From a virus, in the IMG/VR virus record IMGVR_UViG_3300042908_000680, positions 85,499 through 149,498 of that record: a stretch of DNA of 64,000 nucleotides. One strand, written 5' to 3'. Below are positions 10,553-21,540 of the stretch, in pieces. The position numbers and the translations under genes are program-made. Under the pieces are notes generated by a model. The model worked only from the letters and a program-made list of their open reading frames with translations. It had not been told where the DNA came from and searched no databases. Each line of letters begins with the position of its first letter. The stretch's first letter is position 1.

Positions 10553-12357
10553 TGCTATCTATTGAATATTCTCCGGGTAGTGCTGCAGTTTTAAGACCCA
10601 CGCCATTTATTTCTATTACTCAAAATGCAATTAGAAATAAAACCGGTATGCTTGGTAGTTATTATGATATAACTCTTAATGGCACTATTTTGTCTGATGA
10701 AGGATCGCCTTTTTATACTAATGGTGCTTCCGTCACTCCTGATGGATTCAAATCTGATTATGCAAGACCAGCACATGAATCGGTAGGTATTGGTAACGCT
10801 ATGGCATCTATAGTCCATAAGCAAAATTTGATTAGAGAATTATTCAAAAAAGATGGTCAAAGATTTGAATTGTTACCAGTAAAGGTTGATGCTGATGTTT
10901 CAAACGATGGCACTGGCCCAGAAACACCAGTACTAATTTTTCATCCAACAGTTCAATCTATTAATTTTGAAGAAGGTTTGTACATAAATACTTGTAAGTA
11001 TACTATTAACTTAAGGGCAGAAGTACTCTTAGATAAAGCTAATAAAATTATTTCTGACGGATTAGTGAACTCTACTCATACCCCAACAGGAACTGATGGT
11101 CAACCATATAGAAATAATGGGGGAGATAGATTAGACTTAGCTTCAGCATTAGCTGCCAGCGGTTTCATTGATGACTATAGCGAAAGCTGGTCTATTGATA
11201 CTGAAGAAGGTAGGGGGACAACAGATTCAACTACTGCTTTACCAACATCTATTAGAACTTATAGACTAACAAGAAATATAAGTGCTACCGGAAGAACGAT
11301 GTATTACCCTAACGGTGGTGTTATTAAAAGAAAAGAAGCTTGGGAACAAGCTAAGAATTATATATATACAAGCGTTTTGAAAGATACTAATAATGTATCT
11401 ACTGATAACTCAACTGGATATGAACAATTCCCAGAGTATACTCTAGGACCATATTTTGGTAGTGGATATTTAAATATAGCAAAAGAAATTTGGGGTGGAT
11501 ATAATCATCTGCGCACGGAATCTATAGATGTTACAGCCGGGACATTCACCCTAACAGATACATGGCAATTATCTAGTGGATCTGCTTATGAGGACTATAA
11601 ACTTTCAGTTTCTAAAACATCTGAAGATCCTTGGACTAAAGTTTCGGTAGATGGAACAATTAAAGGTTTATCTAGCCAATCTGCTGGTGGAACTTTGTAT
11701 GGTGGATCTAATACAACCACTCCCATAGGTTTAGGTAATGGTAATATAAATACTCAGTATCAAAACGCTTTATATAAATTTAATCAATTAAGCAATAATG
11801 CTAATTATGGACCAACGTGCGCTTTTTACAAGCGTGCCAATTCTATAGTAAGTTCTAATTTGAGTCCAACCCCCATTTCAATATCTTTAAATAGTAATGA
11901 GTTCACTGGGGAAATAACTTATAATATTGAATATGACACAAGGCCAAAACCAAATGTAAGCGGTGTTTTATCTGAGTTTATAACTTGCAGTGATACATAT
12001 CCCGGTGATTCATTTGCAGTTATACCGGTTATTGGTAGGCAGACCGGACCCGTATTACAATACATAGGCGGAAGAACAGAATATCAACGTAGTTTAAGTA
12101 TAGAATTAACAATGGATCAATATTATGGATCGGGTGATGGCTCTTTGCAACAAAGGTATAGAAATTATGGTTCTTTATCTAAGCCAAGTTTAAATGAACC
12201 ATTCAGAAGCCAAATAAATGATGTGATAGGAGCTTATAGTCCTCTAAATGAAAATGGTATAAGAAAATATTTTATTAGCCCACCCACTGAAAGCTGGGAT
12301 GCAAGATCTGGAAGATATTCTCTTCAAATTAATTGGACATACGAGTTAAACAGATGA
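10552..12357 (+). CDS. Virion-type protein, unknown function (601 aa)
   Basis: The start overlaps the stop of the giant gene by one base (TAATG), which implies translational coupling. The protein has 601 residues, no signal peptide and no membrane segment, and is rich in Gly, Ser, Thr, Asn and aromatic residues, as is common in beta-rich tail or baseplate proteins. Residues about 120-160 and the last 25 residues both read as long beta strands ending in regular alternating segments (for example INLRAEVLL and SLQINWTYEL). This suggests two related beta domains. Its place between a giant fibre-like protein and a hub-like protein argues for a tail or baseplate component. I do not recognise the family. 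Confidence 0.8.
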   Translation: MLSIEYSPGSAAVLRPTPFISITQNAIRNKTGMLGSYYDITLNGTILSDEGSPFYTNGASVTPDGFKSDYARPAHESVGIGNAMASIVHKQNLIRELFKKDGQRFELLPVKVDADVSNDGTGPETPVLIFHPTVQSINFEEGLYINTCKYTINLRAEVLLDKANKIISDGLVNSTHTPTGTDGQPYRNNGGDRLDLASALAASGFIDDYSESWSIDTEEGRGTTDSTTALPTSIRTYRLTRNISATGRTMYYPNGGVIKRKEAWEQAKNYIYTSVLKDTNNVSTDNSTGYEQFPEYTLGPYFGSGYLNIAKEIWGGYNHLRTESIDVTAGTFTLTDTWQLSSGSAYEDYKLSVSKTSEDPWTKVSVDGTIKGLSSQSAGGTLYGGSNTTTPIGLGNGNINTQYQNALYKFNQLSNNANYGPTCAFYKRANSIVSSNLSPTPISISLNSNEFTGEITYNIEYDTRPKPNVSGVLSEFITCSDTYPGDSFAVIPVIGRQTGPVLQYIGGRTEYQRSLSIELTMDQYYGSGDGSLQQRYRNYGSLSKPSLNEPFRSQINDVIGAYSPLNENGIRKYFISPPTESWDARSGRYSLQINWTYELNR

Positions 12358-12788
12358 TGGCTACAAATTCAGAACTAAAAAATATTGAAGAAACTTTACC
12401 TGACAATGATCCTATGTTAAGTAGGGCAATAGTAAATTCCAATAATGCCACTACAACAACAACTACAGCAGGACCAGACGCTCCTAATCCAGTAAATGGT
12501 TCATTAAGTCCAAATTATTTAGTATTTGAAACGTATGGATTATCTAATGGAAAAGCTTCTTTATCAAACAGTATCACAGATTTTACTGCATATAATTCAT
12601 ATATACATCATCTTACGGTTGGTGGCGGTGGAGGTGCTGGAAATATTGCAAGAACTTTAGGTGCTGCTGGAATTAATAATGTTTCTGCTCCAGCTGGCGG
12701 TGGAACAAGAGTTAATGTCATGAGTAATATCGTTTTAGCATCTAACAGATTTGAAGTTTACAATAGAAGTTTTAGGAATTATTCATGA
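12354..12788 (+). CDS. Small Gly/Thr-rich virion-type protein
   Basis: The protein has 144 residues if translation starts at the ATGATG that overlaps the preceding stop (ATGA at 12354-12357). A longer version from 12333 would run back into the previous gene and is unlikely. The N-terminal third has a run of six threonines from a CTAC/ACAACA tract. Residues about 88-95 contain five consecutive glycines, as in flexible tail linkers. The next gene starts inside its stop codon (ATGA, 12785-12788). No domain is recognised; it is called structural only because of composition and operon position. Confidence 0.7.
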   Translation: MMATNSELKNIEETLPDNDPMLSRAIVNSNNATTTTTTAGPDAPNPVNGSLSPNYLVFETYGLSNGKASLSNSITDFTAYNSYIHHLTVGGGGGAGNIARTLGAAGINNVSAPAGGGTRVNVMSNIVLASNRFEVYNRSFRNYS

Positions 12789-15700
12789 CTACAACTACAC
12801 CTTCTCCATTATTGAGACAAATTACTCCTACGGTATATAATGGCATAAATGGAAATAGTGTTCTTCCAGCGTCTGGTTATTATGGTAATACTTGGCCTTC
12901 ATATGGTGAAACCGTTATACCTCAAGGTGTTGGCGGTGGCGGTTGGACAATAGACCCAACAACTCCAAATACATATGATAGAGGGTATCCACAGCAAACC
13001 TTTCTTGGTGCTTCTATTCGTAATTTTAGTATGAATGGTGGATTTGGTGATAGCAGTTCTACTTTATCTATAGATCTTGTTAATGATGAGTTTAATAATT
13101 CTGATAAAACTGCCCAAGGTCAGGGTGATGATGTTTATCATAGTGGTAATGGTGATAGATTTGTACCACCAATAGCTGGAACGCCGGTATATTTTAAATT
13201 TGGCCCTAATCTTGCTACGGTAGAACAAGCATATAGAAAAACTTTTGATAAAACTTATGGTTTCGATACTATAGGTACTAGAAGTGTTGATGGTGGTGGC
13301 AGTTTTGATAAAGATAATTTTACATCTTTAGGTCCAAATCAATATGTAGATCTAGAAAGTAAAAACATATATAATTTTACTTCATATATGAATAATACAC
13401 AATCTCGCGGAGCAGATCACATTGTTTTTGGTGGTATATTGCAATCATATATACAAAATCGTGGCCCCGGTGGAAATCCTTTATATTCTGTCCAAGTCAC
13501 TGACCCGAGAGAAATATTATCTAACGTTATATTAGTTCTAAATAATTATGTCGGTACTACATTCAACACGCAAAATGTATTTAATATTTATGGATTTTTA
13601 GAATATAATATGACACCCGCTCTTTCTGGTGTTTTAGAAGATCATTTTGGAAACTATAATATTCTTACTAAAAAAGTTAATCCAACCAATGGTTACATTT
13701 CTTATGGTGGATCTATAAATAATACAAGTCCAATGGATTGTTGGTTTAAAACAGGCGGTGGAATGTTTGGATCTACAGAGTCATCATTTCCTGTTACTGG
13801 AACCGGATTTTCAAGAAGAGGTCCGCAGGGAATACCATTTTATAGAATAAAGCAAGCATTAGGAACATTGATGTCTTTAGAATATACTCTTCCAACAGAG
13901 TATGAAAATATGGGTTTTGGCAAGGTTATTAATTTTAGAGGTTATAATTACGTTGTAGATTTCAGCGGATTGCCCAGCTTGCCACCCATGTATTTCCTAG
14001 ATTTTGATCAGATTAATTTGTTAGATTTAGCCTTAGAGATCTGTGATGTTACTAGTAGAGATTTATTTGTATCTTTACTACCTGTTATAAATCATCCTGC
14101 TTGTCAGTTTTTGTATGACAATCAAAACGCAGATCCTAAAAAACTAATTGCTGGCATTATAAGATTAGATAGCATAGATAGATCACATGCTCCAGTTTAT
14201 GGGGCTATAAAAACCTACATAGATAGTTTAGCATCTTCTGGAATATTAGTAGAAAATCAAGATGTTGGTTATGAGCTTTCTAATGTAACAACTGATAAGT
14301 TTGTTGTTGGCGCACAAGAAGTAGATATGTATTGTTTTTCAGCCAATGCTGATAGAGATTTTATAAATGCTAGAAATAGACGTAGTGGAGGCGAATCTGA
14401 CGAAGCAGATTGGCAGCAGTGGACATTAGAAAAACAATTAGAACAACAAGTATTGCCATACTATGGAACACTTGGGCAAAATGCTATCACTATTCCAAAA
14501 GGTTGGGGTGCTTATCAACAAATATTATTAGATACAACTGGCTTAAATGCAAATGGTGTTGGATCATATTACGTTGCTACAGAAATGGAATTAAGATGTG
14601 CATCAATTTCTTATGATTGTTGGAAAAATTTCTTACAACAATATAATGACACTTATTTAGAATCCATAGAGGGTGATGACGGTATTGAAGGATCAGCTTT
14701 AAATCAGACAGTATCTTTTGGTGGCGTTCCAGAACCAACAAATATATCTAATAAATATGCCGTTACGGTTCCAAGGTCAGTATTTGAAACATATTCTGAT
14801 ACACCGTTTGGAGCAGATAAATTACCTAAAAGTTCATGTAATCCACCATATGGATACCCGCTTTATTATAAGCGTATGACTAAACTAGGAATACCAGAGG
14901 GCGGTTTAACAAAACTGCAATCTAGGGTTACTAGCATGATTACCGGTGCTGCTACAATGCGTGATTCAAACGCTGATAACTATCAAGAAATTAGAAATAA
15001 TCAATTAAAAGAGTTAGAATATATTGCTGAAGAATATGGCACTTTGACACAAGCAGAAAAAAATTACTATGCTGCTATTAGTAAAGCTTTGATGTCGAGT
15101 AAGCCCGATATTGATTTATTAAACAGAGCAGAAGAAGCGTTGCATTCTATAGGTGCTACTCTTCCAAGATTAGCCAAAAAAGGAACAGAAAATGCCCTTA
15201 AGGTTTATGAATTTCTTAAAAAGGTGGCTGACGAAAATTTAGGCAAAAAGTTCTTGGTTAAAATACCAAATAAGGTTAACTTATTTCATGAAAACCAAAT
15301 CACTTGGAAGGGTGGCTCAACTGCCGGTGAATATGCAGTTGGACCATTTGGATTCAAGCCAAGACCATCAACATCTGGTATAGGTGATGAATTTTCTCCA
15401 GCATTTTTATCTCAATATCGAGGAGATAGAAATAGTAGTAAAAATATGATTAAGTATTTTCTTAACAGCGACATAGACGATAAACAGGCTAAATATAATG
15501 GAGCTTTAAAAACAAATTACAATCCTATTTCTGATAAGTATGAATTCAATTATACTCCAACAAATCTTGGTGGATATTTTCCATTTGATTTATATGCTAA
15601 TACTTTGACTATAGATCAAATATCAAGATTACCAGACAATGCTATACCCAAAGCTGTGAATCAAGCTTTAATACCACAAGATTTAACTAACTTTTTAGAT

Positions 15701-17473
15701 GAAAATGGTAGAATGTCCGCTTATGTTAGATTCGATAATAGTCAGCATTTAGCTTTGGGATCTATGAATTCTGAAGATTTTACACAGCAACTAATTACAC
15801 TACAGGGTATGGTTCCAGATTTATGCGAATTCTTAGACAATGTTGGTGAAGATAAATGGACAAGCTTTAATGAAGCAGACGCAGACAGGCCGGATAATAA
15901 TCCTCATGCCCCAAAACAGTGCGCGTTTGTTAAATGCAGTGTTGATGAAAAGTTTTACATGCCGCCAAAAATGATAACTAGCGGAATACAAACTTATGGA
16001 CAAGCTGAAGCAGGTGATTACAAAAAGAAAGTTTCAAGACCTAGAAAAATTTTTGTTCCATGCTCTGGCTTGAGTGGCACAGATTTAATACCCGGTACTG
16101 GTGTTTATATTGATAGTTTTAGGTATATAGAAAAAAATTATTATCCAAATACTAGCACTGGGCCAACTGCTAATAGGTTAATTTTTGGGAAAAAGTATGA
16201 ACCGGCACTTGGCAGTTATATAATTAAATCTGACATGGGAGATTTAGACACTAGTAATGTTTACGCTTTGATCACGCTGCCAAATAAAGTAATTCCAACA
16301 AAAGACGCTAGATATAGAGATTCTGTAAATCAAAAAGATAATACATATGACATTAAACATTATCTTACTGTTGACGTTGTTAAGGGTCTACCAGAATTTG
16401 AAGAACCGGCATTTGCAAAAGCTTCTGAAACAAATATTTTAGCTGGTGATTCTACTTGCTCTACTTATTCTGCCGAATCACGAAGTGTTGCTTGGTTAGC
16501 TGCTAAAAAAGCGAAATCATCTTTACAGTTTGGTTTTCCACAAAACATACAAATAACCGCACCTTCACCAGTATATCCAGATTTAGTAGTCATACCAATG
16601 ATATCTAACGAAAGATGTTATGGACCTTGGGTATCTTCTCAGGTTGACCCTCAAGGTTCAGCATACGTAAACATTGGCGGTAGAGTAGAGTTTATCAAAG
16701 ATGAAAACTTATCTCCTTGGAATTATGCCGGTTATGAATTAATGCACAGTGCCGGGATGCTCCAAGCTCAATTTTCAAATAGTTTGTTACTTTTCTCAGA
16801 GCGTGGAGGGTTTACTTATCCCGGTATGCCAACTGCCTCTTTATGTCAAGTTTTACTATCTGGCGGGCCGCTTATTACTAATGTTAGTGTAGATGTATCA
16901 GAGGGTGGTATAAAAACAACATACAAGATGGATCTATACACAGCTAGTTTTGGAAAGTTACAAAAACAAAAACAAGATATGATTTCTAAAATTAGTCGAG
17001 AGAAACAAAGATTAAGAGATGAAAGAAATTCTCTTATAAGGAAAGGGATAGGTAAGGGGCAAACAAGCTTGAATATAGTTGGATCTGTTAATTTATTTGG
17101 AAATAACGGAACAGTTCCCACTGCCCCAAGAGCTATGAATCATATAGTAGCATCTGTTGCAAGATATGAATCCCAATCTTATAGCTCTACTTTGGGTAAT
17201 GTCAACGGATTAGACAGTATTTATGCTGCCTCTATGCAAAATCAACAAGATATATTTGATACAGCAAATAAATTTGATAGTGATAATCAAAGACAAACAG
17301 CAGAATACAATGCGGGATCTGTTGCTTTTGACGAAATGTTTATCCCGTTTTCTAATGAGCCTTACCACCCCAATATGCCAAACGTTAAATATGTAGATTA
17401 TAGAGCTAATAATAGACTGTATGAAATTGGCGAAAATACTATTAATGACAACGATGTTACATCACCAACATAA
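12785..17473 (+). CDS. Probable baseplate-hub/tail-tip-like protein (1562 aa)
   Basis: Translationally coupled to the previous gene by ATGA. Residues about 75-260 have the pattern seen at the start of phage hub or late-control D proteins: a strand-rich region with AGTPVYFKFG, then FGGILQSYIQNRG, then YSVQVTDPREIL. These match the ligand-like beta-barrel that describes attachment of one tail module to another. The middle is a mix of helical and beta regions; a helical stretch lies at about 710-800. A basic coiled coil (KLQKQKQDM to RDERNSL) lies near residues 1388-1425. It starts with a short threonine run (MTTTTPSP), like the gene before it. The hub assignment is an inference from these patterns and from position; the remaining 1,200 residues are unassigned. 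Confidence 0.8.
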   Translation: MTTTTPSPLLRQITPTVYNGINGNSVLPASGYYGNTWPSYGETVIPQGVGGGGWTIDPTTPNTYDRGYPQQTFLGASIRNFSMNGGFGDSSSTLSIDLVNDEFNNSDKTAQGQGDDVYHSGNGDRFVPPIAGTPVYFKFGPNLATVEQAYRKTFDKTYGFDTIGTRSVDGGGSFDKDNFTSLGPNQYVDLESKNIYNFTSYMNNTQSRGADHIVFGGILQSYIQNRGPGGNPLYSVQVTDPREILSNVILVLNNYVGTTFNTQNVFNIYGFLEYNMTPALSGVLEDHFGNYNILTKKVNPTNGYISYGGSINNTSPMDCWFKTGGGMFGSTESSFPVTGTGFSRRGPQGIPFYRIKQALGTLMSLEYTLPTEYENMGFGKVINFRGYNYVVDFSGLPSLPPMYFLDFDQINLLDLALEICDVTSRDLFVSLLPVINHPACQFLYDNQNADPKKLIAGIIRLDSIDRSHAPVYGAIKTYIDSLASSGILVENQDVGYELSNVTTDKFVVGAQEVDMYCFSANADRDFINARNRRSGGESDEADWQQWTLEKQLEQQVLPYYGTLGQNAITIPKGWGAYQQILLDTTGLNANGVGSYYVATEMELRCASISYDCWKNFLQQYNDTYLESIEGDDGIEGSALNQTVSFGGVPEPTNISNKYAVTVPRSVFETYSDTPFGADKLPKSSCNPPYGYPLYYKRMTKLGIPEGGLTKLQSRVTSMITGAATMRDSNADNYQEIRNNQLKELEYIAEEYGTLTQAEKNYYAAISKALMSSKPDIDLLNRAEEALHSIGATLPRLAKKGTENALKVYEFLKKVADENLGKKFLVKIPNKVNLFHENQITWKGGSTAGEYAVGPFGFKPRPSTSGIGDEFSPAFLSQYRGDRNSSKNMIKYFLNSDIDDKQAKYNGALKTNYNPISDKYEFNYTPTNLGGYFPFDLYANTLTIDQISRLPDNAIPKAVNQALIPQDLTNFLDENGRMSAYVRFDNSQHLALGSMNSEDFTQQLITLQGMVPDLCEFLDNVGEDKWTSFNEADADRPDNNPHAPKQCAFVKCSVDEKFYMPPKMITSGIQTYGQAEAGDYKKKVSRPRKIFVPCSGLSGTDLIPGTGVYIDSFRYIEKNYYPNTSTGPTANRLIFGKKYEPALGSYIIKSDMGDLDTSNVYALITLPNKVIPTKDARYRDSVNQKDNTYDIKHYLTVDVVKGLPEFEEPAFAKASETNILAGDSTCSTYSAESRSVAWLAAKKAKSSLQFGFPQNIQITAPSPVYPDLVVIPMISNERCYGPWVSSQVDPQGSAYVNIGGRVEFIKDENLSPWNYAGYELMHSAGMLQAQFSNSLLLFSERGGFTYPGMPTASLCQVLLSGGPLITNVSVDVSEGGIKTTYKMDLYTASFGKLQKQKQDMISKISREKQRLRDERNSLIRKGIGKGQTSLNIVGSVNLFGNNGTVPTAPRAMNHIVASVARYESQSYSSTLGNVNGLDSIYAASMQNQQDIFDTANKFDSDNQRQTAEYNAGSVAFDEMFIPFSNEPYHPNMPNVKYVDYRANNRLYEIGENTINDNDVTSPT

Positions 17474-17486
17474 ATAGGAACAAATT

Positions 17487-20400
17487 ATGGGACAATTTGG
17501 AAGACCGGGAATGCCAGTTGCTGTAAGTTATCATTCTTACATAGCTGAAGAAAAAACCCTCCAGAATATAGGACTAGCTTCATATACTAGAAATTCTTTA
17601 GCAAGATTTGGAAAAGAAAAAAAGAATGGAGCTGAAAGTACAAACAAAGATATACTTGAATATTTCGGTGGATCAATACCAACCGATAAACTCCTTGGAG
17701 ATAATGCAACTTTATCCATATTGAAATTTGATAAAGACAATAAAAGATATACATTGAGAACCTCTACTGGAGATGGTGAAGATAGTTTATGGTACACACC
17801 TAGTGGAAATGTTAGTAACTTAAAAAAGTTTCAAGAGGACTTTGACTTATGGCAAAAGGGGTTTATAACAAGCGATTCTGAAAAATATAAACTAAGTTAC
17901 GTTTGGACCAACATACAAACTAGTTTTTCTGGTTGTATAACATTTACAGCTGATTATAATGTTTTGACATGTTCTAAAAGCGGTTTGATAAAAATATATT
18001 TTCAATCAGCCGGTAGAGCGACAGCAGATAGAGGCGTTGCACAACAGACATCAAATGTTTTAGCTGGGCCTCCAACTAGGGCAACTGGAGGAAAGTGGGC
18101 TTACGCCCCAACTCAAAGCACTGGACCGGGACAATATACCCCAGTATTACCCGGTGGTAGCAATAATCCTCAAAATACAGTAGCCGGAAAAATGAGAATG
18201 AGCTACGACCCGTCAACTGGCCAGTGGGAATCTGGAACTCAGCAAATGTTGTTTAGATTATTAACAGATTTAGATGGAGTTCCAATAGCGGATTTACCAG
18301 ACGATGTTGATGAAAGGGACATAGATGATTTTTACTCTGGTGGATTAGCATCTACTTTCACAACTGGTAGTGGAATGGCTGTTAGTGTAGAAAATGGAAA
18401 TCCTTATCTATTTGGACCAAATACCGTAGGATGTGCTTCATCTCCAAAAGAAAAAGTATTGATGGTAAATAGAACTCCTAGAAATTATGTCAAGGGAGAA
18501 ATCGTACTAGCAAGTCTTATTAATGGTGAGTGGATTCCTATGGGTTTTGGTATACCAACCACAGCATCCAAAAGACTAGAAGTAGAGTGGTCACAAATTC
18601 AAAAATACATTGTGAATGCAAACTCATTTTTTAGAGACATGGCAAACTCTAGATATATTACCCATCAAGATTATGAAAATTATTTAAGAACCAAGTTCTA
18701 TCATGGATTAAGTTCTGCTACTACTAAAAATGCCTCAGATAATGCTAAAATAAATATATTTGGTCTTGATAGCGGCATTATGGATCCACAAGGTAATATT
18801 AACTTAGCTAGTTATAATATAAATAACTACGAAAATATTAATATGAAAGACCTTGTTCCTAGTACTGGATATTTAACATCTTTTGATGCAGATCTAATAA
18901 GAACAACTTTGGGTGGTAACTCTGAAAGAGATTATCTATTTAGAACAAACATTAGCAAAACTCCCGCCGATGACTTAGATTCTAGTTTACCTTATTATGC
19001 CAATACCCCTTTTAATTGGGGGTTATTCTTTAGAGAGGGGTATACTCGTTCTAGTGTTGCAAAGTTCAAATCCAATGATGGTAAATCTATTACTAGCTAC
19101 GGAGCAGCATCAATTTATACTAGCGAAAAGATTAGCTTACAGGGTAAAGATTTACCAACACCAATGTTTGATATATCAGATAGTAATTTATATCATATGC
19201 CAGCTCAAATGGCATTAAGTTCTTCTGGAAATCCAACGATTGATTTTACTAGTATGTGGTCAGTTCATAGTCAAGTCGGTTCTAATTTTGTTTCTGCTCT
19301 ATATAATTATGTAAGTAATTACAAAGCGGGTGGTAGCTATTTAAGAAATCCAGATAATATTGATGTTTATGCTTTAAAACCAGCAAGTTCAACATCTGTA
19401 CAGTTTTCTCCACTACCACTAGAGTTAGCTTTGTCCGACTTACAACTCCCTAAAGATGGTATTAGTTATTTTCAAAATGGATATGCTTCTCTAAAAGCAG
19501 AATTAGAGACTATATTTCAAAGTGTTTTTGGAATTGCGGATTATACAAGTGATAAATTATTATCTAAATTCTGGACAAGGAATAAATTATCTGCCAGAAA
19601 AGATCTTGGTAGCAATGTATATAGCAGAATTGGCTTGTCTAGCGACAAACTACTGAATGTAACAAATGGAAAAATAGAAACTCCACCATTCAATGAACCA
19701 ATAGGTGGACCAAATTTAATTCCTCCAGCAAATGGTGCGAAAGAAAAGTCTAATATAGCTGGAATTGTTGGTGCTAAAGCCACCTTTAATCTAGCTAATG
19801 GTGGAATAATTTCACTAGATACCAGTTCTTATTTTGGATTAAAAGCTTATCAAATGACCGTTGGTGGTGGGGGCGACTTTGCAACTACTATCATTGGCGG
19901 GATAATAGCATTTGGCCAAGATTTAACTGGCAAGAGAACAGATCTATCTATTAAGCAGTGGGGTGCTAATCAAGATGGTGATCCAAAGTCATTAGGAACA
20001 ACGGCCTTATTTTGTAAAGTATATGATCATTGTCCCAATACAGTATTTGACGCTAGATATTTTTCACCAATACAATTGAATCCAAATAATGATACTGTTG
20101 ATTTTAAAGAACCTTCACTCGGCGTTGGATCAATAGTTAGTAAAACAACTAATATTACTATGGAAAATAACACTTGTAGAAGAGGAATGTTGTTAACGGG
20201 TGGAGATGGCTTTAGATATCTTAAAAAGACAATAGGTATAAATCCTGCCTCTTTTGAAGTTATAAAAGCTGGAGAAGATTATAGTGCTGGAAATACATTT
20301 ACTTTTGGTGGTGGTAAAAATCCAGCAGTAATAAAATTAACAAAAAACGGACCACTATCAACAAATATTGGTGACTATGAAATTATTTCTTATGGAGAAT

Positions 20401-20765
20401 ATACTGAATCCACGTTTAACGATGCTCTTATTGGAACTGCTAATAAGGGAGATGCGGAGAGCTTTGGAGTTGGCGGCAGCGTTAAAATTACAACAGGTAA
20501 AATATATCAAACAATCAAAGAAGATAAGCTGGAATATTATGGAATGCATATGTTAACACCCCCTAGCAACAAGGGTGCTGGAGATGACGGCGGATATGTT
20601 CATAGTGCTAAAAGTACTACAATCACCGTTAATAAAAACTCAACAGGAAAGTATGATATATTCTTCTTCTTTGTAAACGATATTCTTCATACTCTAACTG
20701 GGCCAGATTATGTGAGCAATTTATCGCTATCAAATTACGTAAATCTAGATATAAGTGCAAACTAA
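17487..20765 (+). CDS. Virion-type protein, unknown function (1092 aa)
   Basis: It starts 13 bases after the hub-like gene, with AGGA just upstream of the ATG. The N-terminal 60 residues are charged and may dock to a partner. Residues about 130-180 are beta-rich (SGCITFTADYN, SGLIKIYFQSAG). A Gly/Pro/Thr-rich linker follows at about 190-240, and residues about 330-360 read as a small beta barrel (VKGEIVLASLINGEWIPMGFG). The C-terminal half has more beta and glycine-rich segments. No enzyme motif, signal peptide or membrane helix is seen. Its location directly after a hub-like gene suggests a spike, hub-associated or distal tail component. The family is not recognised. Confidence 0.8.
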   Translation: MGQFGRPGMPVAVSYHSYIAEEKTLQNIGLASYTRNSLARFGKEKKNGAESTNKDILEYFGGSIPTDKLLGDNATLSILKFDKDNKRYTLRTSTGDGEDSLWYTPSGNVSNLKKFQEDFDLWQKGFITSDSEKYKLSYVWTNIQTSFSGCITFTADYNVLTCSKSGLIKIYFQSAGRATADRGVAQQTSNVLAGPPTRATGGKWAYAPTQSTGPGQYTPVLPGGSNNPQNTVAGKMRMSYDPSTGQWESGTQQMLFRLLTDLDGVPIADLPDDVDERDIDDFYSGGLASTFTTGSGMAVSVENGNPYLFGPNTVGCASSPKEKVLMVNRTPRNYVKGEIVLASLINGEWIPMGFGIPTTASKRLEVEWSQIQKYIVNANSFFRDMANSRYITHQDYENYLRTKFYHGLSSATTKNASDNAKINIFGLDSGIMDPQGNINLASYNINNYENINMKDLVPSTGYLTSFDADLIRTTLGGNSERDYLFRTNISKTPADDLDSSLPYYANTPFNWGLFFREGYTRSSVAKFKSNDGKSITSYGAASIYTSEKISLQGKDLPTPMFDISDSNLYHMPAQMALSSSGNPTIDFTSMWSVHSQVGSNFVSALYNYVSNYKAGGSYLRNPDNIDVYALKPASSTSVQFSPLPLELALSDLQLPKDGISYFQNGYASLKAELETIFQSVFGIADYTSDKLLSKFWTRNKLSARKDLGSNVYSRIGLSSDKLLNVTNGKIETPPFNEPIGGPNLIPPANGAKEKSNIAGIVGAKATFNLANGGIISLDTSSYFGLKAYQMTVGGGGDFATTIIGGIIAFGQDLTGKRTDLSIKQWGANQDGDPKSLGTTALFCKVYDHCPNTVFDARYFSPIQLNPNNDTVDFKEPSLGVGSIVSKTTNITMENNTCRRGMLLTGGDGFRYLKKTIGINPASFEVIKAGEDYSAGNTFTFGGGKNPAVIKLTKNGPLSTNIGDYEIISYGEYTESTFNDALIGTANKGDAESFGVGGSVKITTGKIYQTIKEDKLEYYGMHMLTPPSNKGAGDDGGYVHSAKSTTITVNKNSTGKYDIFFFFVNDILHTLTGPDYVSNLSLSNYVNLDISAN

Positions 20766-20773
20766 TAAAAGTG

Positions 20774-20811
20774 TATAATACAGTATAACCCACAAATACA
20801 GGGAGATTTTT
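20774..20811 (+). promoter_or_regulatory. Possible promoter and ribosome binding site before the 242-aa structural gene
   Basis: TATAAT occurs at 20774-20779 in the 46-base gap, and a GGGAG Shine-Dalgarno sequence lies 6-10 bases before the ATG at 20812. There is no good -35 match 17 bases upstream, so either a phage-modified polymerase or an activator would be needed, or the TATAAT is chance in AT-rich DNA. The strong ribosome binding site fits a highly translated virion gene. Confidence 0.35.
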
Positions 20812-21540
20812 ATGGCTGAAATCAAATTCTATGCTAATGTTTTGGGTGATACAAATGCCACCCTAATAGAACACACTCTCGGATCGGGATTGGGTTTCTA
20901 TGGTTCTGCATTCGGAGTTTCTGTACCGGTAGGCTCACAGCAAAGATCAACATACGTTACAGACGCCAATGGGGCATCTCAAGGTGTTCAGCTTAATAAT
21001 ACCGCTATGGATACTAGTGGTACTATTCTTGCGAAAGGAACAGTAGCCATAAATGGTAGCACACCAATAGATTTAGATAAATTACCTAACTATTTATGTC
21101 CTCTAAATCTAAGATTTACTCACTCTACTCCAGTAAGAGTTCAGAACTGCAAGCTCCGCATATTTGATAGAAATGACATTTCTAAGCCAGCCAGTGGAGT
21201 TTCGACTTATGTTTATGAGGCTAGACACCCTTCTAATTCTCAGGTTGTAACTAGTTTAGGCTTTAGAGCAAGTAAAGATACTACAGCAAGTGCAGGATTT
21301 AAATGGACTGAATTTGATCCCACTCTAGCTCAACTAGATTTACCATTAACAAACTCTCCCGGTATGAGTGGTTTAAATACAGATACCACAGATACAGATA
21401 CGACACTTGGATATGCTTCAAGAAGTGGTATATCTTTAACTTCAACCAGACACGATTGGTATGTTGCTCTTAGTTCTGAACCTCAGAGCATTGGCAGCAA
21501 GACCAACTACGGGTTATATTTTACAGTAGAATATATATGA
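20812..21540 (+). CDS. Structural protein, unknown function (242 aa)
   Basis: This is the last plus-strand gene, separated from the preceding operon by 46 bases and carrying its own strong ribosome binding site. The 242-residue product has no signal peptide or membrane helix. It is rich in Ser, Thr and Gly, with regular beta-strand periodicity (LNLRFTHSTPVRVQNCKLRIFD) and a run of TDT repeats near residue 195. It ends GLYFTVEYI, a typical beta-strand finish for virion proteins. Separate expression signals suggest it may be needed in more copies than the upstream tail genes. The family is not recognised. Confidence 0.75.
   Translation: MAEIKFYANVLGDTNATLIEHTLGSGLGFYGSAFGVSVPVGSQQRSTYVTDANGASQGVQLNNTAMDTSGTILAKGTVAINGSTPIDLDKLPNYLCPLNLRFTHSTPVRVQNCKLRIFDRNDISKPASGVSTYVYEARHPSNSQVVTSLGFRASKDTTASAGFKWTEFDPTLAQLDLPLTNSPGMSGLNTDTTDTDTTLGYASRSGISLTSTRHDWYVALSSEPQSIGSKTNYGLYFTVEYI

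Noticed and set aside
12430-12480. Threonine-codon tract as a programmed frameshift site
   Set aside because: The genes are in ordinary ATGA overlaps, and no slippery heptamer with a downstream structure is apparent.
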